Assembly (NCBI GenBank): GCA_963662175.1 | Contig: OY759225.1 | Span: forward strand, 11,897,601-11,961,600 | Reading direction: 5' to 3' | Origin: Aradus depressus | Lineage: Eukaryota; Arthropoda; Insecta; Hemiptera; Aradidae | Length of the DNA stretch: 64,000 nt | Shown here: positions 21,382 to 32,006 of the stretch, piece by piece | Numbering within the stretch: the first letter of the stretch is position 1 | Layout: each line of letters begins with the position of its first letter | Program-made: the position numbers and the translations under genes | Notes under the pieces: generated by a model | Database searches by the model: none | What the model was told of the DNA's origin: nothing | Seen by the model: the letters and a program-made list of their open reading frames with translations, nothing else

Positions 21382-21726
21382 GGTTAGGTTAGGTTTTATG
21401 ACTCATGCCCGGGCTTTAACTACGAGGTCATATCGCCTACTACCAGAGCGCTCTCTTGTCACTCTGGTGGACATTAGCCCGACTCTAATGTGGGAGTCTT
21501 AAATTTTGCCTACCCTAAATTTTTATTCACCTAGGGCAGGGGTCTTTAACGAGTACCTGACATCGTACAGGCTCGGGACTATCGCTTAAGTCTCTTCCGA
21601 AGAACGGCGTGCTTAAGTTTATTTTACCTCCCAGATAAAATAAACTAAGGGCCTCGGTCGGGTTTCGAACCCACGACCTTGAGCTTAGAAGACAAGCACG
21701 CATACCACTGAGCTACCGGCGCCCTC
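21382..21726 (-). mobile_element. Full SINE-1, telomere-type tail
   Basis: Complete from GAGGGCGCC to the CCTAACCTAACC tail (plus strand GGTTAGGTTAGGTTTTATGA). Flanks only loosely resemble each other. Confidence 0.9.
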
Positions 21727-21770
21727 TATAATATTTCATATAACCTATGTAGGTTGATTTGAATAATATA

Positions 21771-21902
21771 TGGGAGGTGAAAAAACGTTGAGTACGCGAT
21801 CCTTCAGGTGGATCGTTAAGCGATGGTTTCGAGCCTGTTCGAAGTCAGGCAGAGCGACAAGAGATCGCTACAGTAGTACGCAGTGAAAGCCCGGCCATCT
21901 GG
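21771..21902 (+). mobile_element. SINE-1 central fragment, deleted
   Basis: Block GTACGCGATCCTTCAGG through CCCGGCCATC, with an internal deletion. Confidence 0.65.
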
Positions 21903-21992
21903 TTTAATGGTGAAGTAAAATTTCGACAAGTTTTTTATTGTTTATTATTTTTTTTTAGAAAAAGAAAATACTTTATAATTTGAAAACCTAAC

Positions 21993-22258
21993 CGCCGAGG
22001 TCCATATGTTTTTTTATCTGGGAATTGAAAAAATCTTGAGCACGTCGTCTTTCGGATAGGTCGTTAAGAAATGGTTTCAAGCGTGTACAGAAACTCGTAA
22101 AAGATTTCTGTTCTAGCTGAATAAAAATTTAGAGTGTATAAAATTTAGGACTCCCAATTAGAGTCGAGCTCATGTTCACCAGAGTGACGAAAGAGCGCTC
22201 TGTTAGTAGGCAACATGACCCCTCAGTGAAAGCCCGGGAATTAGTCACGGTAACTAAC
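21993..22258 (+). mobile_element. SINE-1, older copy
   Basis: Body from GCCGAGGTCC to the older tail GGTAACTAACTT; the head is missing. Confidence 0.8.
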
Positions 22259-22484
22259 TTATTTTATGATTTGATAATTGATTATTTCCATAAGTGTAAA
22301 GTCGTGCCAAACTATTTTTTTTTCTATTTATTCTATACTATAATTACAAAATAGAATAATTTGCTCATAACAATATCAATTTACGATTGCGCCAGGTAGC
22401 TCAGAGGTAGAATGCTTGCCTACTGTGCTAATGATAGTGTGTTCGAAACCCGCCCGTGGCCCATAAGTTTTTTCATTTGATATA

Positions 22485-23290
22485 CAGTAGAACCCCTCAT
22501 ATCCGACTCCTCGGGATATCCGTCACCCCTCCTCCCGCCAGTCTCGAATGTTCGATTCAAGATGGCAGGCACGGCTCCTGACGCTTTAAAAGATACCACT
22601 CTACAAAAATCTTGGAAAAAACTCTTGGCCAAGTGTCATGGAAGGTGAGGGCTCAACCCCTCATGAGCCTCAAATCATCAATACAGATGTCATGGAAATT
22701 CTCCAAGATTTACAAACCATTGATGACGAAATCCAACCAGCCGATGAAGAAGAGTGGCTATTGGAAGGAGACATGGCTGAGGTCACCAAAGAGGATCTTG
22801 ACGACAATCAAATCATAGCCGCGGTTCTCAATGCAGAAATGGAGGATGACGAAATGGACGACGACAAAGAAGAGCCTGAAAAGATTAGTCACACGGCAGC
22901 TAAAGAGGCTTTCGAAATTGCGATGAAATACATCGAGCAGCATCCAAACGCAACACCGATGGATGTCCTGTACATTAAAAAGTGGAAGGATACCGCTGCT
23001 AAAGCAAGATTAAGTACATTAATACAGAAAAATATAACTGATTTTTTAAAATGAATTTATGTGTAATTAATTAGTTGGCTATGCGTATATGTACATACAT
23101 GCATTATTCCGTATTTTATGCTTCAGTATTTTTTGTATTCAATAAACACGTACATTTACATACATATGTACATAAATACTCGTTTAGGTGTGCTTTTATT
23201 CATTTTTTGTTGTTGCTCGGATTATCCGACCTTTTTTGTTATCCGACCACGCTCCGGTCCCGTGGGTGACGGATATGAGGGGTTCTACTG
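22485..23290 (+). mobile_element. pogo/Tigger deletion derivative, 806 bp
   Basis: Inverted ends CAGTAGAACCCCTCATATCC; TA target duplication at 22483-22484 and 23291-23292. TIR-like TATCCGAC motifs recur inside both ends. It retains only the last part of a transposase gene (22638-23054). Confidence 0.92.
22638..23054 (+). pseudogene. pogo transposase C-terminal remnant
   Basis: A 138-residue frame, very acidic in the middle, ending N-A-T-P-M-D-V-L-Y-I-K-K-W-K-D-T-A-A-K-A-R. Just upstream, in another frame from an ATG at 22562, lies T-L-Q-K-S-W-K-K-L-L, the T(L)-x-x-S-W-x-K-L-L helix after the DDE domain of Tigger-type transposases. The catalytic domain is deleted and a frameshift separates the two parts, so no active enzyme can be made. 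Confidence 0.8.
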
Positions 23291-23931
23291 TATATCAAAT
23301 GATTAAACCTGAGTAGACAACATTAGAGACACCCAAATTAAAGTTGGACTCATGTTCACCGGAGAGACAAAAAACGCTCTGGTAGTAGGTGATACTAGAG
23401 CCCGGGCATGTGTTACAATAACTAACAATAAGTAACCTTTTAAACTTATTATATTGATTATTCTTTTTGATGATTACTATTGATTATTATTATTTCATAA
23501 TAATTAGTGATTATAACTTTCATCGGATCGTTCAGTTGGCATTGTTCGACCGAAGTGCGGTTCTGAAGACCTTGGCACACAAATGTGTTCTAAAAAATGT
23601 TATACACTTGGGCATTAGTTAATCATTAGGATAACAGTAACTGTTAATACATCAATCTTTCACTTCTGTTCATTAGTTTCCTCAGCTTAGATCAAATGTC
23701 ATTAAAGATTTCACAACGTTTTGAGTAATTGTAGACAAAATATTTGACCTATTATAATATAACTATCGGTTAACCAGGCTTAACTATAAGCATATTTGTA
23801 AATTTAAGTTAAGATTTAGTTAACTTTCAGTTAAATGATATTAGAAATATGATGTTTAAGGTTTTTTGAGGCTGGTTTGTGACACCCGCTGATCCTTACC
23901 TTCGGCTCATTAAGTAGAAAATTGTATAATA

Positions 23932-24611
23932 CAGTAGAACCTCTTTAAGTCGAACCTCGATAAGTCGAAAACATCCAAAACTCGAAAAAAAGTTTTGTTC
24001 CTTTCCTTTCAAGCCCCAAAACCTCCATTAATCGAAATCTCAACCCTCTATTAGTCGAAATAATCAGTGAGTCCCTACAAGCCATTTTGGTACATATTTT
24101 CCCTCTATAACTCGAAAAAATAAATTGGACCTCTGTATCTCGAACATAGCAATGTTTTATTTTACAACCTTTACAACTCGATTATTTGAAACTTATTATC
24201 TCTATAGCTCGAAGAAAAATAAGTTACCGACTTTAAGAATTTGCCGACAATGTACACCATTGTTTCTTAGAAAACAATTTAGGAGTTTACAATAAATAAG
24301 ATTACCAATTATCTAAAGCAAAAAAAAAATGACTGACTTTTTTAATACCTACATATACTACGTATTGTTTATTTTAAGGATGTTTTGAAATAATGTTGAT
24401 TTATAAAAAATATATGTAAATATGTTTGTTACCTCTGTAACTTGAATTTTTATTTATTTCACCTCTCTAACTTAAAATTAGTTAGAATGAATCTTAACCT
24501 CTACAAGTCGAATCAAAATCCGACTAAGTCGAATTCCTCCATAAGTCGAAAACTCTATAACTAGAATTTTTTGGCGTCTCCCTTGATGTTCGACTTATAG
24601 AGGTTCTACTG
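23932..24611. mobile_element. pogo-type MITE, 680 bp, copy 1
   Basis: Inverted ends CAGTAGAACCTCT, TA duplications at 23930-23931 and 24612-24613. The first and last 250 bp are filled with variants of CTCTATAACTCGAA, more than ten in each copy. There is no coding sequence. Copy 2 in opposite orientation is at 46093. Confidence 0.92.
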
Positions 24612-24629
24612 TATATGAGATTTTGAATT

Positions 24630-25330
24630 TATTTATTTATTTACATATTTACAACGACATATATTTATCGTAAGTGGGATGAGGTGAGGAGTATCGCGGT
24701 ACTGCTGAGGTACCTCACCTAAGAGGAGTCCAGGCAAGTCCAGGAGCAGGTCCCTCTGCCATGCCCGCTTGAGATGTGGTAGATTTGCGGGGGAGTTTGT
24801 GGATAATTGCTGAATAATTCCTGATAACTGTAGGTAGAAATGGAATGTTAGGGTCATTATGCAATGTGAGGTTGGAATCGTAAAAGGGCTCAATGGCAAT
24901 ATGGCGTAGTATAATGGACTGTATTGACTGGAACAGTAACCTATCTTCTAACAGTGGCCTATTAAGCTTGGATCTCTGTTTCCGCAAAAAAATTAATGCT
25001 TTTCAAAAATTAACATAGACTTATACATTTTTTTGATGAAAAATATCCAGTATTTTGCATTAGGAACTTTTTATAGTAATCTGAAAATCGAAATTTTCTG
25101 AGTTAGGTCATTGTTCCGGTAAAGGTAGGATTTGATTTTTTGGCTGATCCCCATATCTTGATACCAATGTCCAGATGGGTTTTAGTATGGTGTTGTATAT
25201 GTGAAGTTTGTTCTCAAGAGATAATGCCGTTCGTTGTCCAATTATTGATTTCAGTTGTTCAAAGCGTCTTTCGAGGTCTTTGCATTTTAGACTAATGTGG
25301 GTTGTCCAAGTTTACCTTCTGGCTAAATAA
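24630..25330 (-). pseudogene. Jockey-like LINE, RT C-terminus and 3' end
   Basis: On the minus strand: R-T-A-L-S-L-E-N-K-L-H-I-Y-N-T-I-L-K-P-I-W-T, then, after frameshifts, I-L-R-H-I-A and P-F-Y-D-S-N-L-T-L-H-N-D-P-N-I-P-F. These are the thumb-region motifs of jockey-clade RTs. The 3' end abuts the MITE at 24611. It has several frameshifts and is inactive. Confidence 0.82.
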
Positions 25331-25384
25331 GTCTTAGATATTGGATAGTGTCGGATTGAAAGTAGAATCGAATTGAAAGTGAGG

Positions 25385-25520
25385 AATTTAAATGTAAAAT
25401 TTCGTGTCGATACATCCCATCAGGAATCGGAAAACTTGTAATTCTGATGAAAAATCAATAACTAATATCTGACTGATTATGTTACTTCCTTTATACTTCA
25501 TATAGCTGGAGAATTAAATA
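25385..25520 (-). repeat. PR family fragment
   Basis: TTTCGTGTCGATACATCC and TATACTTCATATAGCTGG blocks in minus orientation. Confidence 0.55.
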
Positions 25521-25639
25521 AATTTATGTATTTCATTCATAAAATATCGTTGCATTCATTTTCCTCAAATGGCTAGAGGAATTCGCACATTGACCAGTAA
25601 ATGTGCATATTAACCGCATTACTCACACTTACCGTAACA

Positions 25640-25870
25640 TATACATGATTTTACTCTCAGACATAGGGCATCACTACTCAAAGTCATTCTTCGGCCCATC
25701 CTAACCTACAGGGCTGCACCTTCTCCTTAACTGCACCAATAGAAGTGCACTAATTGTATAGTGATCTCAGATATGATAGTGGGGTCAAGGTCGTATCAAG
25801 ACGTATCTTGGGAAGGTAGGGTGTTGTAAGAATGGGGGCAGGGCCATCTTACTCAATAGACCTATTAAGC
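25640..25870 (+). pseudogene. LINE RT fragment
   Basis: Reads L-L-K-V-I-L-R-P-I-L-T-Y-R-A-A, the (Y)K-x-I-L-R-P-I-L-T-Y-G motif; what follows is degraded. Confidence 0.6.
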
Positions 25871-26001
25871 CCGGGCATAGGACCTGGAGATTTTGGGTGC
25901 GACATTTTTTTATTGATATATATATATATTTTTCCTAGATTTTTTTTATATTATATATTCCCAGTTACATCAAGTTTATAGTGTAATGTAGGTGGAGTGT
26001 A

Positions 26002-26339
26002 GAGGGTGCCGGTAGATCAGTGGTATGCTTGCCTTCTGAGCTCAAGAACGTGGATTCGAAACCCGACCGAGGCCGTTAGTTTATTTTATCTGGGAGGTAA
26101 AATAAACTTAAGCACGCCGTCCTTCGGATGGGACGTTAAGCGATGGTCCCGAGCCTGAACGATGTCAGGTACTCGTTAAAGACCCCTGCCCTAGGTGAAT
26201 AAAAATTTAGGGCAGGCAAAATTTAGGACTCCCACAGTAGAGTCGGGCTCCTGTCCACCAGAGTGACGAAAGAGTGCTCTGGTAGTAGACGATATAACCT
26301 CGTAGTTAAAGCCCGGGCATGAGTTATAAAACCTAACCT
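26002..26339 (+). mobile_element. Full SINE-1, telomere-type tail
   Basis: Head with GGTAGATCAGTGGTA and GATTCGAAACCC, complete body, tail CATAAAACCTAACCTA. Flanks GGTGGAGTGTA and AAGTAGAGTGTA resemble a diverged target duplication. Confidence 0.9.
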
Positions 26340-26361
26340 AAGTAGAGTGTAATGTAAGTAG

Positions 26362-26690
26362 AGTGTAATCGGTCAGATATTTCCTCTTGAATTTTCACCA
26401 TATTTTCATGTTTTCCAATTTCTCTCAATGAAAAAAAAAAAAAAAAGTTGTCGCTGAATCTCCAGCATTGTACTTCCCCAGCACGAACTAAGTTTTCGCT
26501 CTCCTAAAAACCAATTGACCGTTTGATACAAAAAAATCAATAGTTGACTTACATAGGGGCTTCTCAATTCCCATTATATCGGCAGTTATTAGGATTTCGA
26601 GTCGAACCTTCTCCTCTGATCCCCCCTTTTCCTTCGGCAAATTTCACAGCAAATTAATAGGTGCCATCCTTTTGGGGTTTGCAATTGTTT
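26362..26690 (+). repeat. PR family, most complete middle/3' copy
   Basis: PR is a dispersed repeat with no coding capacity seen. The head is a palindrome (ACTTCCCC-AGCTATACGAAGTATA-GGGGAAGT in good copies), then GTTATGTAATCGGTCAGAAA, a poly-A, a GGTGAATCACC palindrome, TACTTCCCCAGCACGAATTA, TAGTTGACTTACATAGGGGC, CGGCAGTTATTAGGATTT and GGTGCCATCCTTTTGGGG. This copy starts inside the head. The class is unknown. Confidence 0.7.
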
Positions 26691-26753
26691 GGTTAACAAT
26701 TTTCATCTTAATCAACAACTTTTATAAAAAAAAAACAAAAAAAACAAAAAAAA

Positions 26754-27378
26754 CATTAAGGCGTAGTCAAGGTTTACGCCGTAGATTTTCCGTGACAACG
26801 TCAGGATAAAATCATTTTTCATTTTCTTTTCGATGCTGCCGTAGCTCTTGCATTTGCTCGGCACTATACTTTTTAGGTTTTTTAAATTCCTTTTGATGCG
26901 AGCTTTCCTCTGATTTGCATTTTCTATAATTCCGCGCATATTTACGATTCTTATGAGACGACATCTTTTATTTTTTTGCAATTTTCAATTTAATACAGAT
27001 TTTTACATATATTTCGGCGAATATTTTTTTTGTTTCACTTTGAGTCCTAGTAGTGCTTCTCAAGCTCTTTACAATGACACCCGAATTAACGTCCTATCTA
27101 AACGCGTTATCACGCTATACTAATTTTTAATTTTACATAACGTTAATTCGCAACAATCATCCGCCGGCGCCCACACTAGCCCGATAACGTCACAGGCAAA
27201 ACAAACACTGCACAACAAACACGTACAGACATGCTCTATCCGATGTGACCTCGACCGTTATCGCATTATTAGTCTCGTAGTTATTATCGATTGAAATCTG
27301 ACGGTATTTTGTAACACAAGAAAGCTTGACCGGCTATCACTGTGCTTAACGAGCGAATAGACGTTTTCACGACAAAAT
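26754..27378 (-). mobile_element. Hairpin-ended element H, copy 2
   Basis: Relative of the element at 35410, minus strand. The end ACATTAAGGCGTAGTCAAGG followed by TTTACGCC is a hairpin (GGCGTA...TACGCC); the other end has GACGTTTTCACG. It encodes a degraded copy of the same basic ORF. Confidence 0.75.
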
Positions 27379-27428
27379 AACTATTGACGAAACATATTTT
27401 TATAAAGCTTTATGGAACCTGTAGGCAG

Positions 27429-27848
27429 TTATGGTGCAGCTTCTGCAGTGGGTTGTTTGGTCTTGGGTGCCGGTTTATAAGTTTCTTGGTGGCGTCTCAA
27501 GAGGTGATCCCTTAAATTGGGTGTGTTGGAACTAGTTTTGAATAAAACTTTGCACAACATACATTTAGCACTTTTCCCTTCATCCTGTTTATTAAAAAAA
27601 CTCCCACACGTCCGTTTTTGGTGGCAAACTGAAATGAACACACTACGCTTTGCACTTCCAAGTTCCGAGTCCAACATACTAACTAGAAAGGAAACTGGAA
27701 AAAAGAAAAATAATAAGGAGAAGGAGTATCTTGGAAGAAGGGCCGTCATAGAATCATAAGGGACGTATCTTTCTGCTTTAGCCCTCTGTGCTAGGAATTG
27801 CATTGGTTTTGTGTTCACAAGTGGCAAGCGTTCATTCAAAATATTCAA
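27429..27848 (-). pseudogene. BED zinc-finger (hAT-type) fragment
   Basis: The minus-strand frame includes C-G-S-F-F-N-K-Q-D-E, then A-K-C-M-L-C-K-V-L-F-K-T-S-S-N-T-P-N-L-R-D-H-L-L-R-R-H. The C-x2-C...L-x-x-H-L-x-x-x-H arrangement with an aromatic N-terminal part is a BED finger, the DNA-binding domain of hAT transposases and of ZBED proteins derived from them. It ends at 27429 right after the finger; no dimerisation domain follows. A spliced exon of a domesticated gene cannot be excluded but no donor site was evident. Confidence 0.75.
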
Positions 27849-27913
27849 ATATTTATAGGAAGTTTTAAAATAACTTTCTTCAAAACGTATCCCCTTTCAT
27901 GAAGGAAGATTCA

Positions 27914-27940
27914 TATCGATAGTTACTTGGACTATCGATA
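27914..27940. promoter_or_regulatory. Paired TATCGATA sites
   Basis: TATCGATA occurs at 27914-27921 and 27933-27940 as an inverted pair around AGTTACTTGGAC. TATCGATA is the known target of DREF, the founding BED-finger protein. Function here is not shown. Confidence 0.35.
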
Positions 27941-28261
27941 TTTATGAACTATGGATACATGGATAGTACTAACGACTACCGTCCCCCTATGTATTTCTTC
28001 AAACGGCCCTGGGTGGAAGGCTCAGTGTGACCTACAAGATGCGAGAAAGGTTACTATAGCGTTATGTAAGAAGCCAGGCTGCAGCCACTCAGGTCGATGT
28101 CCTCTCACTTCAAGTTTCACTTTGTACAACCTAGACACACACATATATACATTTCACTTCAATCCTCCTGGCTGCCTTTTGGTCCTAATTCCTGTCTGTG
28201 CTTTGTGTAAAGTTACGGACCCCGAAACATATTCTTATAGTTATAGAACAAAAAAAAAAAA

Positions 28262-28420
28262 GAAAAATATAATAACAAATAATGTACTTCCCCAGAACGA
28301 ATTAATCAATTAATTTTTCGCTCTCCCTCTAAAACCAGTCGAAGGTTTGCGCTAATATTCGACTTACAAAGGGGCTCCTAAATCCTCATACTAAATTTTA
28401 TGTTGATACATTCATTACAT
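28262..28420 (+). repeat. PR family fragment
   Basis: From GTACTTCCCCAGAACGAATT to ATACATTCATTACAT. Confidence 0.65.
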
Positions 28421-28840
28421 TAGCTGTGGTGCCCAGCGTTCCTAAGCACTAACTAGCTAGGGTACCTGCCATTGCAAGGCACATACTAGTTGTTGTGCCC
28501 CGCCTTCCTAAGCACTAACTAGCTAGGGTGCCTGCCGTTGCAAGGCACATACTAGCTGTGGTGCCCAGCGTTCCTAAGCACTAACTAGCTAGGGTACCTG
28601 CCATTGCAAGGTACATACTAGCTGTGGTGCCCCGCGTTCCATAGTATGTATTAGCTCTGGTGCCTAGCGGTCCTAAGCACTTACTGGCTGGGATGTCCGC
28701 CGTTGCAAGGCACATACTAGCTGTAGTGCCCAGCTTTCCTAAGTACGTACTAGCTGTGGTGCCCAGCGTTCCTCAGGACGTACTAGCTGGTGCGTCCACT
28801 GTTGCATGTCAAATACTAACAACTATGACCACCGTTGCTC
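28418..28840 (+). repeat. 66-bp minisatellite, about 6 copies
   Basis: Unit GTGGTGCCCAGCGTTCCTAA + GCACTAACTAGCTAGGGTAC + CTGCCATTGCAAGGCACATACTAGCT; two related half-units of 34 and 32 bp. Later units are degenerate. It forms the left end of an element whose right end (29008-29036) is inverted GGGCAACGCCGGGTATTACT. Confidence 0.9.
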
Positions 28841-29036
28841 TGCCTAATATTTTATTCATACCAAAACAAAAAAACAACATTGTCTTTTTCCGGGATTTGA
28901 AGGACTACATGCCTCATTTCCTTGTGTGTGATTGAAAATTGCAACATCATGAATGCACTGTCGAAGAATTGCCTAAGAGAGGTATTATTAGATAAAGTCA
29001 AAGTTCTCTGGGCAACGCCGGGTATTACTGCTAGTA
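28841..29036. mobile_element. Right end of the 66-bp-array element
   Basis: It ends CCGGGTATTACTGCTAGTA, the reverse complement of the start of the element at 16297. Open frames on either strand have no recognised domain. Confidence 0.5.
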
Positions 29037-29530
29037 ATCGATATTTGAAAACCCAAAAATTATTTATACCTTCTTCTTTTGATTTATAATTTATCATCAG
29101 GCATGAACAATTTTCGTTTCTGCCTGATTAGTCTCATGATATTTACGAATAAAAGAGACAAAGTAAATTTAGTTTTTATAGTTAATCCTCTCAAAGAGAA
29201 GGACCGATTTCGTTGGAATTCCGAATTCGAAGATAATCATTTACTTAAATATTAAATGAAAATTATTTATTAGTTAATTTACAGTCCAACTCCTACAGAG
29301 GGATTTATTTAATAGCTTTCAAAACTTTTTTGATATGAAAACATTTAAATAATAGCCTTACGATCAAAAACTAAGAGTACTTGCAGTGGAACTGAAAATT
29401 TGAAATTTTGAACCTAGGGAAGTGTTAAAAGGGAAAAATTCTAAAACCTCAATATTACCTCAGCATACTTTAAAAAAAAGAGGGAAATAGGGATAAAAAT
29501 TGAATAGTGATCTTCCACTCGTGTTTTGTT
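29037..29530. other. AT-rich spacer
   Basis: No gene or repeat recognised. Confidence 0.5.
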
Positions 29531-29532
29531 CT

Positions 29533-29656
29533 GGGCAGGGGTCTTTAACAAGTGTCTGACATCGTACAGGCTCGGGACCATCTAACGTCCCATCCGAAGG
29601 ACGGCGTGCTCAAGTTAATTTTACCTCCCAGATAAAATAAACTAAGGGCCTCGGTC
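29533..29656 (-). mobile_element. SINE-1 central fragment
   Basis: Nin-DC-like block with ACGTCCCATCCGAAGGACGG and CGAGGCCCTTAG boundary; ends missing. Confidence 0.8.
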
Positions 29657-29950
29657 TATTGAATTCTTAATACCTAATAATATATCCTTATATTATATTT
29701 AAGGAGATACAAATAAATTTATCAAGACTCATGCTTCCTATATTTTCTTTCGTTTGTCATTATTTTTAATATGACGAAAAAACTTGTACGTTATATAAGT
29801 TACTTGTGAAATCAATTTTACTTGTCGAAACTGGGGATCTTTCATCCTCTAACTCGCCAGTCCTTAATTTTTTTTCGAAGATTTCTTTCACAAGCGAACA
29901 TAGGAAAGTCACGACTTACGATTTAGATTACTGTGAAGGATATTGAATGA

Positions 29951-30129
29951 ACCATGTTGGCCGTGCGGGCAAGAGCATAGGGCTCTGGTCGCATGGTCTC
30001 ACCATATGGTTTGCGGGTTCGAATCCTGTCTGGGAGTTAGTTTTATTTCGTTTATAGAACTCCCTCCCGGTGCCAAACAACTAGATTACACAGGGACATG
30101 GCTAATATAAGGACAAAAAAAAAAAAAAA
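29951..30129 (+). mobile_element. SINE-2 copy
   Basis: GGCCGTGCGGGC A-box region, GGTTCGAATCC B box, body GAGTTAGTTTTATTTCG, and a poly-A end of about 14 bp. Confidence 0.82.
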
Positions 30130-30955
30130 TTTAGCGTTTATATTTTCGACTTGAGAAAGAACTAAATAGTTACATCTCTTCTACTATATTTCTTTGCAAA
30201 TAACAGCAAAAAAAAAAATAATAATAATTTGTGTGAGTGACGCGATACTCACGAGAATTGATGTTTAAACTTGTGCTTTAGTTTCAAAAATTAGCTGTCG
30301 TGCACTGATTTTGATTAAAATTGTTTTATAATGTTACAATAAGAAAATTAGAATGAGCAATTAAACTTTCAAATTTATTGTACTTCAATTTCTTTTATAC
30401 ATGAAATTATAGGATTGTGATAGCTAAAATAATTATATTTTTTAAGATTTACACTGCTATATTATTTTCTTTTACCACACATTTTTATTTATTGTGATAA
30501 ATTTAAGCTATCGAAGCATCTTAAGCTAAAAGTTTCTTACCGAAAGATCATTTGATAGTTCGTAATATTGATATTTTAGTTACATTCACTACAACGGTAA
30601 ATATGATCAATAATGTTGTAAAAATACAATGTTATATCTAATCATGTTTTTTTAGAGTTGTTTTATTGTTATTACACGATAATGCAGTCGAAATATATTA
30701 CACTTTCTTCGATGATCAGAACATTAAAAGTAGAAAATAAAAAGTCTAATGCAGTCGAAATATATTACACACTTTGTTATTCCATGAATGTAGATACGCT
30801 CAAAAACAGATAGAGAAGTGTGTAGTGTGTACGCTTCGTGCGCAACCGTCCGACACACACATACTTACATAGGCTCTAACGGACTGACATAGTTCCTACC
30901 GAGAGCTAAGATGTTTACACATCAAAATGTATATATTTCTAATCAAAACTCGGAT
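30130..30955. other. AT-rich spacer
   Basis: No gene recognised. TGCAGTCGAAATATATTACA occurs twice (about 30683 and 30752). Confidence 0.5.
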
Positions 30956-30959
30956 GTAT

Positions 30960-31250
30960 CACACCCATAACCACTAAAGAAGTAGGCAGGAATGTGTCAG
31001 TTTCCTATGTCCAAGTCTTAGTCTTGTGATGTCATCATGTCTCATCTGTTCCTGGTGCTTGCAGGTTTCCACGGCCTGTTTTCTTCTTTTATTCTTCGCA
31101 GTTTGATGTCTTCCATCTGAGTTCATTCATTGTTCCAGGATTGTTCAATTTTTCTTCTGAAGTAGGTCGAAAGGTCTTGTACTGTGTTAACGGTTTGTTG
31201 AGGCAATAAGGGGGAGAGTGCAGCGTCTTTTGCGACGTCTTTATTTTATT
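30960..31250 (-). pseudogene. LINE RNase H-proximal fragment
   Basis: Minus-strand frames give I-E-Q-S-W-N-N-E and N-R-P-W-K-P-A, then D-D-I-T-R-L-R-L-G-H-R-K-L-T-H-S. The RLRLGH..LTH motif marks the C-terminal part of jockey/I-type LINE ORF2 after RNase H. Frameshifted. Confidence 0.7.
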
Positions 31251-31287
31251 GTCAACTCAAATGTAAACTTTCTGTTATGACGGGATT

Positions 31288-31312
31288 CCCCCCCCCCCCC
31301 CCCCCCCCCCCC
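31288..31312. repeat. Poly-C tract, 25 bp
   Basis: Uninterrupted C run between LINE and PLE-type debris. Confidence 0.95.
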
Positions 31313-31371
31313 TGGACTTCCCTAGGGGTCAGCCTTAGGTAATCTCAGAAAACATGAGGATTGTATAAATA

Positions 31372-31467
31372 TGAAAACTTAAATGTCACTTTTGAATTTT
31401 GTGCTGAAGATGGCGTTAGCCGAAGCCGGTACACTTTATGTATATATTTTTATGAAATTAGACAATA
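31372..31467 (+). mobile_element. PLE-type 3' tail, family C
   Basis: GCTGAAGATGGCGTTAGCCG then AAGCCGGTACACTTTATGTA, matching the element at 20047. The SINE-1 at 31468 inserted in its tail. Confidence 0.65.
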
Positions 31468-31765
31468 GGTTAGGTTAGGTTTTATGACTCATGGCCGGGC
31501 TTTAACTACGAAGTCATATCGCCTACTACCAGAGGTGGACAAACTTTGCCTACCCTACATTTTTATTCACCTAGGATAGGGGTCTTTAACGAGTACCTGA
31601 CATCGTACAGACTCGGGACCATCGCTTAACGTCCCATCCGAAGAACGGGGTGCTTATGTTTATTTTACCTCCCAGATAAAATAAACTGAGGACCTCGGTC
31701 GGGTTTCGAACCCACGATCTTGAACTCAGAAGGCAAGCACGCCTACCACTGAGCTACCAGCGCCC
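31468..31765 (-). mobile_element. SINE-1, telomere-type tail, intact target duplication
   Basis: AATTAGACAATA flanks it at 31456-31467 and 31768-31779. There is an internal deletion around the AGAGCGCTCT block; the head and tail are complete. Confidence 0.9.
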
Positions 31766-31907
31766 ACAATTAGACAATATAAAATATATTATTTATTCTA
31801 TTAGCGTCCCACTATATTGGCACAGATGGCAAAATGTATTCAGATATATCCTGTTATGAAGTGATGATGTGAGGTTCCTCCGTTGGGTATTTTTCCTCTC
31901 CTTTCAC

Positions 31908-32006
31908 GTAAATTGTTACTTCCCCAGCTATTCGAAGTATAGGGGAAGTTATGTAGTCAACAAGAAATTCGATCATGAGTTTTCGCCGGAATTTCATGTT
32001 CTCCGA
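31908..32006 (+). repeat. PR family head
   Basis: The best palindrome: ACTTCCCCAGCTATTCGAAG continuing TATAGGGGAAGT. Confidence 0.75.

Larger units (their letters stand above)
22386..23428 (+). mobile_element. SINE-1 split by a pogo element
   Basis: The head (TAGCTCAGAGGTA, GTTCGAAACCCG) runs 22386-22482 and the tail block resumes at 23293 and ends ACAATAACTAAC. The pogo derivative at 22485-23290 sits between, so the SINE is older. Confidence 0.85.

Noticed and set aside
22612..22818. 68-codon frame over the pogo remnant
   Set aside because: Shadow of the transposase frame at 22638.
28660..28935. 91-codon frame in the 66-bp array
   Set aside because: Low-complexity translation of the minisatellite.
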